Shown piece after piece: positions 33,557 through 39,172 of a stretch of DNA of 64,000 nt. Origin of the DNA: a virus; IMG/VR virus record IMGVR_UViG_3300024261_000015, positions 18,711 through 82,710 of that record; one strand, 5' to 3'. The notes beneath the pieces are model-generated. The model searched no databases, was not told where the DNA came from, and worked only from the letters and a program-made list of their open reading frames with translations. Every line of letters starts with the position of its first letter. Within the stretch, counting starts at the first letter, position 1. Made by a program: the position numbers and the translations under genes.

Positions 33557-33605
33557 CGTAAGTCGTGCAGTACCAAGGACTTACGACGGCGCGGGGCCCC
33601 GCGCC
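33557..33605 (-). terminator. 13-nt-loop hairpin with T run, adjoining an 18-bp GC palindrome
   Basis: Minus strand, in order: GGCGCGGGGCCCCGCGCC (33605-33588, perfect palindrome), then GTCGTAAGTC, loop CTTGGTACTGCAC, GACTTACG, then TTTTTCTC. It probably terminates transcripts from the genes at 33776-34110. Confidence 0.75.
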
Positions 33606-33775
33606 TGCCATTTTGACAGGGTTTGGGTCACTATGTTCTGCCAAGATGGCAAAAAGCGGAGAAAATCAGCTTTTTAGAACCCCTTTTTTTTGAACATGCG
33701 CTTATGTCAAAATCTACTGTGTTTTGGTAGCACTTTTTCCCGAATTGCACCATATGGTACACACGGGCCTTATTC

Positions 33776-33994
33776 CTAGAAAATAACGGGATGCTCCTCC
33801 AAATATACTAGCTCGCTATGCCATTCAGGGTGATACACTTCCAAAGCATCCCGCGCATCCAAGGGGGTAAGCCCCTCGTTGTACAGGTCAGCAAGAATAT
33901 CTTTCAAGTGAGGACTCTCATCATAATTCATTAGAGACAACTCATTCAGCCACTCACCGAAGGTGGCTTCAAACAAATCAAATTGAGGTTTCAT
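33776..33994 (-). CDS. Small acidic hypothetical protein
   Basis: 72 residues from the ATG that overlaps the stop of the upstream micro membrane protein (TAATG). LTPLDARDALEVYHPEWHSELVYL gives a helical C-terminal half. Longer reading frames upstream are excluded by the 38-codon gene there. Confidence 0.6.
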   Translation of the reverse strand: MKPQFDLFEATFGEWLNELSLMNYDESPHLKDILADLYNEGLTPLDARDALEVYHPEWHSELVYLEEHPVIF

Positions 33995-34110
33995 TAGAGA
34001 GTCCCCGTAAGGGCTTGGATGATGATGCCGAGGGCAGAGCCAAGGCATATGAGGATGAAGCTTCCACCGATGAAGATGGGAAGGTCAAGGTTGTACAGGT
34101 TATTTTTCAT
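33994..34110 (-). CDS. Micro membrane protein (38 aa), paralogue of 35615-35734, leaderless
   Basis: MKNNLYNLDLPIFIGGSFIL starts the protein; residues 10-34 form one membrane helix. It shares the start MKN-YNL-LP-F and overall layout with the protein at 35615-35734, including the 1-4 base overlap with a small soluble protein downstream. Confidence 0.68.
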   Translation of the reverse strand: MKNNLYNLDLPIFIGGSFILICLGSALGIIIQALTGTL

Positions 34111-34116
34111 GTCCCC

Positions 34117-34145
34117 ATTTTAATAAACCATACCCCGAATAGCTA
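34117..34145 (-). promoter_or_regulatory. Promoter for a leaderless mRNA (weak -35)
   Basis: TAAAAT (34122-34117), 6 bases, ATG; 17 bp upstream is TAGCTA, a mutated form of the TTGCTA found in the homologous cassettes at 35741 and 36812. Confidence 0.65.
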
Positions 34146-34171
34146 GAACTAAATCGAATAAATTGGCCGTT

Positions 34172-34199
34172 GTAACCCGTTGCTGTATAAGGACTTACG
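34172..34199 (-). repeat. 13-nt-loop hairpin element
   Basis: Minus strand: CGTAAGTC, loop CTTATACAGCAAC, GGGTTACAACGG. Loop length and ends are conserved though the right arm has drifted. Part of the duplicated intergenic cassette. Confidence 0.65.
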
Positions 34200-34557
34200 T
34201 GTTTCGCGGCCCCCGCCAGAATTTTTGTCAAGGTGAAAGGTGGAGAGGCTAGAGCGGTGGGGATTACTTTATTACCCACACCAAGAAGCGTATTTGAACG
34301 GCATACGCAGCCTGTAAAACTGTAGTTTGGTTCTTCTTGGCGTTACTTGCGTTTGGGTTCTCTGGCACCTTAGCCCGTCAACGGGGAACAACCCCCTCTC
34401 CCGCACGCATTTATCCGAGGATACCCCCCAGTTATCGGGGGCGTTACCTGACGCTCTCATCGCAAGCCTTGCAAAGCTCGCGATGCTCTCCGTGATTTTG
34501 TTGTGAAAGAGGGGGAGCGTTTATCGCCCGCTCCCCAAGGCGATGAAAAACAACCAG
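34200..34557. other. Intergenic stretch with one doubtful frame
   Basis: A 62-codon minus-strand frame (34272-34460) exists but has no ribosome-binding site, no correctly placed -10 box and an Arg-rich, low-quality composition. Several GC-rich inverted repeats occur. I see no RNA gene. Confidence 0.4.
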
Positions 34558-34953
34558 TTAGTTGTGCTTGTCGCCCATTGCTTCGCTGAACTCCCGTGCG
34601 GTCATCATCCCCTTCATTCGGTCATCATCGTCTTGGAGTAGCTCGAAACTATCCCGATAGGCTTTGGGCATATCGTAGGAGTTTAGAATACCTCTCCAAT
34701 TTGAAGACCCGCCCGTTTGGATTGCTTCGTGCTGCATTCCAACCAAGCAGTTGATAACGAGTGCATCGTGTACCTCGATAGCGTTATGGTCAAAATCGTC
34801 CTTGATTGAATACCCTTTGAAGAAAGTGGCTTCGATGCATCTCTTCACCTCGTTAGAGGTTTGCATCCCCATGTAGGATAGGCACTCGTTAGACAGCAAA
34901 GCCCTATCGTCTAGCGCGGTGAATGAGCTATGCTGGATAATGGATATGTCCAT
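34558..34953 (-). CDS. Hypothetical protein
   Basis: 131 residues from the ATG one base after the upstream stop. Acidic, helical; DDDDRMKGMM near the end. It is the second gene of a two-gene leaderless unit. Longer frames overlap the upstream gene and are rejected. Confidence 0.65.
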   Translation of the reverse strand: MDISIIQHSSFTALDDRALLSNECLSYMGMQTSNEVKRCIEATFFKGYSIKDDFDHNAIEVHDALVINCLVGMQHEAIQTGGSSNWRGILNSYDMPKAYRDSFELLQDDDDRMKGMMTAREFSEAMGDKHN

Positions 34954-34954
34954 G

Positions 34955-35188
34955 CTAGTTATCCTCACCCGCGCCAAACACCTCGTCTTGGCAGGTCTGG
35001 CACATCGCTGAAATGGTGTACTCCTTTTGGGAGAGGGCATCACGGAACTCGGAAGCCTCACCCGAACAGGTGGCGCAAGACCCTTCGGCAACCGCGCCCA
35101 CACGGGAAACGCCCGTAAGATTGGAAAGCATCTGCTCGATGCCTTGGTGCTTGAAGGTAGCTTCAAGAGAGTATTGGTTGTTTTTCAT
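34955..35188 (-). CDS. Small four-cysteine protein, leaderless
   Basis: 77 residues. SCATCSGE and MCQTCQDE make two CxxC knuckles about 27 residues apart, a zinc-ribbon layout. The ATG lies 6 bases after TATAAT. Confidence 0.7.
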   Translation of the reverse strand: MKNNQYSLEATFKHQGIEQMLSNLTGVSRVGAVAEGSCATCSGEASEFRDALSQKEYTISAMCQTCQDEVFGAGEDN

Positions 35189-35194
35189 GTTTGT

Positions 35195-35223
35195 ATTATA
35201 CCCGATGAGGGTCGTGAAGTCAA
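35195..35223 (-). promoter_or_regulatory. Sigma-70 promoter giving a leaderless mRNA
   Basis: TTGACT (35223-35218), 17-bp spacer, TATAAT (35200-35195), 6 bases (ACAAAC), ATG. Confidence 0.9.
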
Positions 35224-35242
35224 GTGTTTTATCGGAAAAAGT

Positions 35243-35371
35243 TTAGTCGCACGGTCCTAACATACCAGACAGCATAGCGACCACTTTGAAGGCGTACAGG
35301 TAAACCACGCAGGACACGGCAGCCGAAGCGCCGATGATGGCGATGGTCCAGTTAGTGTTATTATCTTTCAT
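35243..35371 (-). CDS. Micro membrane protein (42 aa), leaderless
   Basis: MKDNNTNWTIAIIGASAAVS begins a single hydrophobic helix (about 8-36), ending GMLGPCD. It ends 20 bases before the next -35 box, so it is a single-gene unit. No family recognised. Confidence 0.68.
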   Translation of the reverse strand: MKDNNTNWTIAIIGASAAVSCVVYLYAFKVVAMLSGMLGPCD

Positions 35372-35377
35372 GTTTAC

Positions 35378-35406
35378 ATTATACCCGATGAGGGCTGAGG
35401 TGTCAA
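35378..35406 (-). promoter_or_regulatory. Consensus sigma-70 promoter giving a leaderless mRNA
   Basis: TTGACA (35406-35401), 17-bp spacer, TATAAT (35383-35378), 6 bases (GTAAAC), ATG. Both boxes match consensus perfectly. The -35 box overlaps the stop of the upstream gene. Confidence 0.92.
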
Positions 35407-35618
35407 GCACCATCTTGGATATTATCTTGAAGAAATTTCATCATCTCCAGCGTGTCCTTGTAGCTCATGGGAGGCATAGGGTCAGGGTTCACATAATGAG
35501 GGTTCGGGTCAAGCCTTCCCCCCGTCATTTTCCACCAATCGTACCAATCCTTTTCATCCCAATAAGCGGTAGGACCAGAGGGCACGGGGAACTTTGCATT
35601 TTCAGGTAGTTTTTTCAT
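35403..35618 (-). CDS. Small Pro/Trp-rich hypothetical protein
   Basis: 71 residues, rich in Pro, Trp, Asp and Tyr (WDEKDWYDWWK, PDPMPPMSY). It overlaps the upstream micro membrane gene by 4 bases (ATGA), so the two are translated together. Confidence 0.62.
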   Translation of the reverse strand: MKKLPENAKFPVPSGPTAYWDEKDWYDWWKMTGGRLDPNPHYVNPDPMPPMSYKDTLEMMKFLQDNIQDGA

Positions 35619-35734
35619 GAGAGCGTACCAAGAATGGCTTCGATGATGCTAACGACAGCGCCGAAAGCGCAAACGAACATGAAGCCCCCGATGATGAAGA
35701 CGGGAAGGGTTAGGTTGTACTGGATATTTTTCAT
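35615..35734 (-). CDS. Micro membrane protein (39 aa), paralogue of 33994-34110, leaderless
   Basis: MKNIQYNLTLPVFIIGGFMF begins the protein; one membrane helix covers residues 10-36. Clear paralogue of the protein at 33994-34110. First gene of a two-gene unit. Confidence 0.68.
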   Translation of the reverse strand: MKNIQYNLTLPVFIIGGFMFVCAFGAVVSIIEAILGTLS

Positions 35735-35740
35735 GTTATC

Positions 35741-35769
35741 ATTATACTCGCTGCGTGTAGGGATAGCAA
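35741..35769 (-). promoter_or_regulatory. Sigma-70 promoter giving a leaderless mRNA
   Basis: TTGCTA (35769-35764), 17-bp spacer, TATAAT (35746-35741), 6 bases, ATG. Sequence is nearly identical to the promoter at 36812. Confidence 0.85.
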
Positions 35770-35822
35770 GAACTAAATTGAAGAAATTGGCCGTTGTAAC
35801 CCGTTGCTCTTCAAGGACTTAC
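35741..35822 (-). repeat. Duplicated intergenic cassette, copy 1
   Basis: About 82 bp almost identical to 36812-36893: -10 and -35 boxes, an AT-rich segment and a 13-nt-loop hairpin (loop CTTGAAGAGCAAC). Differences are confined to the loop and a few bases next to it. A third, diverged copy is at 34117-34199. Confidence 0.85.
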
Positions 35823-35825
35823 GAC

Positions 35826-35843
35826 GGCGCGGGGCCCCGCGCC
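35826..35843. repeat. 18-bp GC-only palindrome
   Basis: GGCGCGGGGCCCCGCGCC, identical to 33588-33605. Related but imperfect GC-rich elements follow the hairpins at 32545 and 36894. Confidence 0.85.
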
Positions 35844-35919
35844 TAAAAAATTGCAAGCATAAAATACGGGGTTGGCGGTTTGTTTCCGTGGTTAGCCGCC
35901 GAACACGTTTTTTATAGCA

Positions 35920-36114
35920 TCACAGCTTGGTCACGGTGAGCGAATCGCGCAGGGTCTTATTATAAAACTCCCCCGTGCTTTCCGCGCCTTCCCATTCCGA
36001 GAACGTCTTACGGTCCATCGGTGCAATGTCGTAGCAATTCCCGTTGGTGAGGGTCATAGTAGCTGAGCTACTGGAGTCGTTATACTGAATAGAGTCAATC
36101 CAAGAACTGGTCAT
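35920..36114 (-). CDS. KTSC-domain protein
   Basis: 64 residues covering a whole KTSC domain: SSWIDSIQYND, MTLTNGNCYDI, and AESTGEFYNKTLRD, matching the family pattern of a start with Ser-x-I-x-x-Y and an ending with A-x-S-x-G-x-(F/Y)-x-N-x-x-(I/L)-R. The role of KTSC proteins is unclear; some sit next to lysyl-tRNA synthetase-related genes. Unlike its neighbours it has a leader of about 117 bases. Confidence 0.8.
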   Translation of the reverse strand: MTSSWIDSIQYNDSSSSATMTLTNGNCYDIAPMDRKTFSEWEGAESTGEFYNKTLRDSLTVTKL

Positions 36115-36231
36115 ATCTTTATACCCCTTTGAAGGGTTTGGGTTTACGTCAAAAAGTGTGGAAATCGAGTTTTTCTGACAGGGACTCGAAACCCTACGGA
36201 CGTTCTTGTGTGGGTGCCGTCCGTAACCCTA
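36115..36231 (-). ncRNA. Structured leader RNA of the KTSC gene
   Basis: From the predicted start: stem ACGGACG/CGTCCGT with a 15-base loop; a hairpin AGGG-TTTCGAGT-CCCT like a tRNA T arm with one extra loop base; an alternative stem CGAGT/ACTCG sharing that loop; and ACCC/GGGT-type pairing just before the start codon, near AAAGGGG. The mutually exclusive stems suggest a switch, or a decayed tRNA. Confidence 0.4.
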
Positions 36232-36237
36232 GCGCGT

Positions 36238-36266
36238 ATTATATCAAAAGGACAACGCCCTGTCAA
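36238..36266 (-). promoter_or_regulatory. Perfect consensus sigma-70 promoter
   Basis: TTGACA (36266-36261), 17-bp spacer, TATAAT (36243-36238). The -35 box overlaps the stop of the upstream gene. No start codon at 6-7 bases; it drives the structured leader instead. Confidence 0.92.
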
Positions 36267-36532
36267 CCATAATACCCGTAACTTTCATCCTCTCCCCAGC
36301 CTATCGAGGTAAACGCGCCCTCATCATCGAAACCGTTATCCCCCCCGTTCCGTTCTTGCTCCATCGCCTCTTCCGTGGCAATCATGCCCGTAGCGCATTC
36401 GCAGAAATCCATGTCCCCGTCATCGTCATAGAATGTGCCGCTATCGCAGCAGGTCATGCAATCGGGACGGTCTTCCATTTCAAAGGCGTTGGAAGTAGGG
36501 TAAGCGTGGTCAAAGGTGCTGGGCTTGTTCAT
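36263..36532 (-). CDS. Small acidic cysteine-rich protein, leaderless
   Basis: 89 residues. DCMTCCDSGTFYDDDGDMDFCEC gives a four/five-cysteine metal-binding knuckle; the rest is rich in Asp, Glu and Gly with GYYG at the end. The ATG lies 7 bases after TATAAT. Resembles a DnaJ-type zinc knuckle only in spacing. Confidence 0.65.
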   Translation of the reverse strand: MNKPSTFDHAYPTSNAFEMEDRPDCMTCCDSGTFYDDDGDMDFCECATGMIATEEAMEQERNGGDNGFDDEGAFTSIGWGEDESYGYYG

Positions 36533-36539
36533 GTTGTAC

Positions 36540-36568
36540 ATTATACGAGGTAAGGGGTTGGATTGCAA
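36540..36568 (-). promoter_or_regulatory. Sigma-70 promoter giving a leaderless mRNA
   Basis: TTGCAA (36568-36563), 17-bp spacer, TATAAT (36545-36540), 7 bases, ATG. Confidence 0.85.
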
Positions 36569-36576
36569 GGACTATT

Positions 36577-36804
36577 TCAGTTTTTTTCTTGGGAGTTCAC
36601 GGCGTGCTGCACAGCCATCACGAATCGGTGCGGGTTGAAAGCGTCGCTGCTCCCTTTGCACAGTTCTTGAAATCTGCGAATCACCTGTTCGCCTTGCTTG
36701 CCATCGCTCAAGCCCTCTTCCCATATTTCATTTTTTTCTATGTCGAGGATAATAAGGGCGCAGGTTTCGGCTAAGGCTTGGAAGTGTTGCTTGGTCATTT
36801 TCAT
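36577..36804 (-). CDS. Small helical hypothetical protein, leaderless
   Basis: 75 residues, MKMTKQHFQALAETCALIIL at the start, helical throughout. An upstream in-frame extension would run through the promoter and is excluded. Confidence 0.65.
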   Translation of the reverse strand: MKMTKQHFQALAETCALIILDIEKNEIWEEGLSDGKQGEQVIRRFQELCKGSSDAFNPHRFVMAVQHAVNSQEKN

Positions 36805-36811
36805 GTTGTAC

Positions 36812-36840
36812 ATTATACTCGCTGCGTGTAGGGATAGCAA
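36812..36840 (-). promoter_or_regulatory. Sigma-70 promoter giving a leaderless mRNA
   Basis: TTGCTA (36840-36835), 17-bp spacer, TATAAT (36817-36812), 7 bases, ATG. Confidence 0.85.
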
Positions 36841-36893
36841 GAACTAAATTGAAGAAATTGGCCGTTGTAACTCGTTGCTGTGTAAGGACTTAC
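36812..36893 (-). repeat. Duplicated intergenic cassette, copy 2
   Basis: Near-identical to 35741-35822. The hairpin loop here is CTTACACAGCAAC. It is followed by GACGCGGGGCCCGCGCC, a broken version of the GC palindrome. Confidence 0.85.
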
Positions 36894-36923
36894 GGCGACG
36901 CGGGGCCCGCGCCCCGAATTTTA

Positions 36924-37040
36924 TCAACCCCAATGACCAAAGATTACCCAATATAAAAATGCATAGAATAGGGCTGAAATAGCAAACGAGGAACACACTC
37001 CTAGGAATACGCTTCCATCGCGTTCTCTGGGCTCATGCAT
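36924..37040 (-). CDS. Micro membrane protein (38 aa)
   Basis: MHEPRERDGSVFLGVCSSFA starts the protein; residues 10-34 are hydrophobic. It overlaps the end of the upstream gene by 8 bases and has no promoter of its own. Confidence 0.6.
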   Translation of the reverse strand: MHEPRERDGSVFLGVCSSFAISALFYAFLYWVIFGHWG

Positions 37041-37362
37041 GGTAATACTCCTCGGTTGCAGTGCATAGGTTCTCGAAATCGTTCCAACGCTTGTCGCTAA
37101 CTGCTTGAATAATAGCCGCAAGACGGTTGACAGGAACCCACCCCGCAACATCATCTGGAAGGACTACGAAATCATCCATTGAGTTCATCAAAGCCACTTC
37201 CATTGTGCTAGTGGCTTTTTCACCTCCAGGTGCAGTCCCGTTCCCGCTATTGTCGCAATGGTGCCTGCTGCCCGTACCGATGCTGAGCTTGAAGCCCTCA
37301 TCAAAGTATATCTGAAAGCCTTCGCTTCTAGTCTTGATAGACATTATCAACTGGCGATTCAT
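37033..37362 (-). CDS. Hypothetical protein
   Basis: 109 residues, mixed alpha/beta with a Gly/Ser/Thr-rich turn near 40-50 (SGNGTAPGGEKAT). It starts inside the upstream gene (ATGA overlap). Second of three genes in one unit. Confidence 0.62.
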   Translation of the reverse strand: MNRQLIMSIKTRSEGFQIYFDEGFKLSIGTGSRHHCDNSGNGTAPGGEKATSTMEVALMNSMDDFVVLPDDVAGWVPVNRLAAIIQAVSDKRWNDFENLCTATEEYYHA

Positions 37363-37586
37363 ACGGAAACCCCCAACTTGGTAAGCGTGTAGCGTGTAAC
37401 CGTCTCAGCTTCGCCAGCAGTGATTTCGCACCTCTTGGCAAGCCCGAGAGCAACCCGATGGAAAGCCTGTTGAGGCGTGTAACCCTCTTCTTGGGTAAGG
37501 GTATAATCATCTACCAATCCAGGAAGGAGGACAGAGATGCCAGCATTGACCGCATCGCGTACGGCTTGTGTATCGTTGTTTATCAT
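37359..37586 (-). CDS. Small helical hypothetical protein, leaderless
   Basis: 75 residues. DAVNAGISVLLPGLVDDYTL and HRVALGLAKRCEITAGEAET suggest a compact helical fold. Leads a three-gene unit. Confidence 0.65.
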   Translation of the reverse strand: MINNDTQAVRDAVNAGISVLLPGLVDDYTLTQEEGYTPQQAFHRVALGLAKRCEITAGEAETVTRYTLTKLGVSV

Positions 37587-37592
37587 ATTATC

Positions 37593-37621
37593 ATTATACT
37601 CGATGGAGTGTGTGAATGCAA
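37593..37621 (-). promoter_or_regulatory. Sigma-70 promoter giving a leaderless mRNA
   Basis: TTGCAT (37621-37616), 17-bp spacer, TATAAT (37598-37593), 6 bases, ATG. A half copy of the hairpin element (GACTTACG) lies at 37650-37661. Confidence 0.85.
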
Positions 37622-37659
37622 CACCTATTTTGGTGAAATGCGTAAGTTTTCGTAAGTCG

Positions 37660-37749
37660 TTAGTCTGTAGGGGGTTGCGACTGAAATATAAGCCAGCCGC
37701 CGCAGAACCCGAGTCCAAGCATATTCAAGGCAAGTAGAACATCAAGCAT
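37660..37749 (-). CDS. Micro membrane protein (29 aa)
   Basis: MLDVLLALNMLGLGFCGGWL then a short polar end. One hydrophobic helix. It overlaps the upstream stop by 8 bases, the same linkage as seen for the micro membrane gene at 36924. Confidence 0.5.
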   Translation of the reverse strand: MLDVLLALNMLGLGFCGGWLIFQSQPPTD

Positions 37750-37888
37750 TTTGGCTCTGCTCCAAGAACTTGAGGGAAGCGGCTTCTAGCGTGTCCTCGC
37801 TTGAGTTCATCATGAGTTCAGCGAGTAGGAAGTTCAGGAAGAGGGGAAATTCCAAAGCCTGTGTGTAGTAACTGGTTTCTTTTATCAT
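37742..37888 (-). CDS. Micro-protein (48 aa), leaderless
   Basis: MIKETSYYTQALEFPLFLNF at the start; helical and partly hydrophobic. First gene of a two-gene unit with the 29-residue membrane protein. Confidence 0.62.
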   Translation of the reverse strand: MIKETSYYTQALEFPLFLNFLLAELMMNSSEDTLEAASLKFLEQSQNA

Positions 37889-37894
37889 GTTTAC

Positions 37895-37923
37895 ATTATA
37901 CCCGATGAGGTGAGACATTGCAA
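37895..37923 (-). promoter_or_regulatory. Sigma-70 promoter giving a leaderless mRNA
   Basis: TTGCAA (37923-37918), 17-bp spacer, TATAAT (37900-37895), 6 bases, ATG. Confidence 0.87.
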
Positions 37924-37925
37924 GC

Positions 37926-38141
37926 TTAAAATCCCCAAAATGAGGATTTCTTTTCACCTGTCCCTGCGCTGATAAGGTGACGCTTGGCAGCTAGAATGTC
38001 CCAATCTGCCTTGTCCATCCATTCAATTACATCATAGGCGATAACACGCTTGTCCATGTCAGAGAGGACAGCCGTTGGCGTGGGAGGGAATAGGTATGCC
38101 GTGCAGAGCATACCAAGTAGAAAGGCGATAACTGATTTCAT
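37926..38141 (-). CDS. Small exported or membrane-anchored protein, leaderless
   Basis: 71 residues; MKSVIAFLLGMLCTAYLFPP is a signal-anchor, followed by a helical acidic domain (DKRVIAYDVIEWMDKADWDI). The gene and its promoter lie inside the 3' end of the upstream transglycosylase ORF. Confidence 0.65.
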   Translation of the reverse strand: MKSVIAFLLGMLCTAYLFPPTPTAVLSDMDKRVIAYDVIEWMDKADWDILAAKRHLISAGTGEKKSSFWGF

Positions 38142-38580
38142 GTATAGCATTATACCCGCTTAGGTGAGGCATTGCAAGGACTTTCTGGACTTTTTTCCAG
38201 TATTTTTCAGTCGCTTGCTTGCGGTAGCCTTTGGGTCCGCCGTTGTGGATTCGGGCACACTTCTCAGCGTTGAACTTCTTAGGGTTCGTCCACGCTTCTT
38301 TGGCGTAGCGCGTCATGTAAGCGTCCACAATGCTCTTGGCATACGCACGGTCATAACAGTCCTTATATGAGCCACCGATGCCAGAGCGTTCTACAGCGTC
38401 CGTCCAGTATATTTTCCAGATTTGTAAGCAGCCTATGGCGTTCCCATTATCCCCTACAGCATCATCTTTGCCGTTGGACTCGACCTGAATCAGAGCGTCC
38501 AGCAGAGTGTCCTGTTGAGGTGTGTACTGTGCCATGACAGGAGTGGATAGAACTAACAGCGTTACAAGTGATTTCATCAT
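38059..38580 (-). CDS. Exported lysozyme/transglycosylase-like protein
   Basis: 173 residues from the ATG 7 bases after TATAAT. MMKSLVTLLVLSTPVMAQ is a cleavable signal peptide. LLDALIQVESNGKDDAVGDNG and the following IGCLQIW fit the catalytic Glu and substrate segment of soluble lytic transglycosylases. The natural end seems to be near WKKVQKVL; the last 40 or so codons read through the promoter and start of the next gene. It may serve in lysis or in exclusion of other phages. Confidence 0.72.
   Translation of the reverse strand: MMKSLVTLLVLSTPVMAQYTPQQDTLLDALIQVESNGKDDAVGDNGNAIGCLQIWKIYWTDAVERSGIGGSYKDCYDRAYAKSIVDAYMTRYAKEAWTNPKKFNAEKCARIHNGGPKGYRKQATEKYWKKVQKVLAMPHLSGYNAIHEISYRLSTWYALHGIPIPSHANGCPL
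38149..38177 (-). promoter_or_regulatory. Sigma-70 promoter giving a leaderless mRNA, inside an ORF
   Basis: TTGCAA (38177-38172), 17-bp spacer, TATAAT (38154-38149), 7 bases, ATG. It lies within the 3' coding end of the transglycosylase gene. Confidence 0.85.
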
Positions 38581-38587
38581 ATTTCTC

Positions 38588-38616
38588 ATTATATTATATT
38601 ATCGACCATATTGCAA
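38588..38616 (-). promoter_or_regulatory. Sigma-70 promoter giving a leaderless mRNA
   Basis: TTGCAA (38616-38611), 17-bp spacer, TATAAT (38593-38588), 7 bases, ATGATG. First unit of the leaderless series in transcription order. Confidence 0.85.
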
Positions 38617-38836
38617 GCACTACTTGAGAAAAATGCAGTCTTTTTACCAGAATATATGGCATTCGTCGTAAGTCGTTGGTATGTAAGGACTTAGGGCGTT
38701 TTTGGGCCTTACTCTGCCATTATGGCAGGTCACGAGACTTTTTGCCTCACAGCGGAAAACTCCACACTAAGGGTCCCATCCGAGAGCTGGGAATAGGCAT
38801 TATATCCGAAGGTTCATGCTTTCTCTATAGGGACTC
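38617..38836. other. Intergenic stretch with a hairpin element and an inverted repeat
   Basis: Contains the hairpin at 38667-38696 (minus strand CCTAAGTC, loop CTTACATACCAAC, GACTTACGACG) and CTGCCATTATGGCAG, a short perfect inverted repeat at about 38717. A related CTGCCATTTTGACAGG lies next to the hairpin at 33.6 kb. No gene seen. Confidence 0.6.
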
Positions 38837-39172
38837 CTAAACACTAAAAGATTCACCACAACCACAGGACTTAGTAGCGTTGGGATTAACAAATTTGAAA
38901 CCTCTACCCATTAAACCTTCCTCAAAATCAATAATGGTATTATTCAAATACAAAAAACTTTTAGGGTCGCACACTATCTCCAAATCTTTGGGTTGCCATT
39001 CTTTAATAGAAATTTGGTCTGTTTTATTCCGAATGTCATCGAACCCCAATGAATAAGAAAATCCAGAACATCCTCCGCCCTTCACCCCCACACGCAGACA
39101 TACATCTCCGAGCTTCTGTTCAAATACAATCTTTCCGACCTCGATGGATGCTCTATCACTTAACATTATCAT
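38837..39172 (-). CDS. IscA/ErpA-like A-type Fe-S carrier
   Basis: 111 residues with VGVKGGGCSGFSYSLGF and the C-terminal CGCGESF: the three cysteines of A-type carriers. It would deliver Fe-S clusters, perhaps to the Cas4-like nuclease at 62.7 kb or to a host enzyme. Marine T4-like phages are known to carry such genes. The first two ATGs (39172, 39166) are both possible starts. Confidence 0.92.
   Translation of the reverse strand: MIMLSDRASIEVGKIVFEQKLGDVCLRVGVKGGGCSGFSYSLGFDDIRNKTDQISIKEWQPKDLEIVCDPKSFLYLNNTIIDFEEGLMGRGFKFVNPNATKSCGCGESFSV

Noticed and set aside
34272-34460. 62-codon minus-strand frame
   Set aside because: It lacks both a ribosome-binding site and a correctly placed promoter; kept only as a note in the intergenic entry.
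36170-36231. A complete tRNA at the T-arm-like hairpin
   Set aside because: No acceptor stem pairs across the element, the T loop has an extra base and no anticodon arm can be placed.
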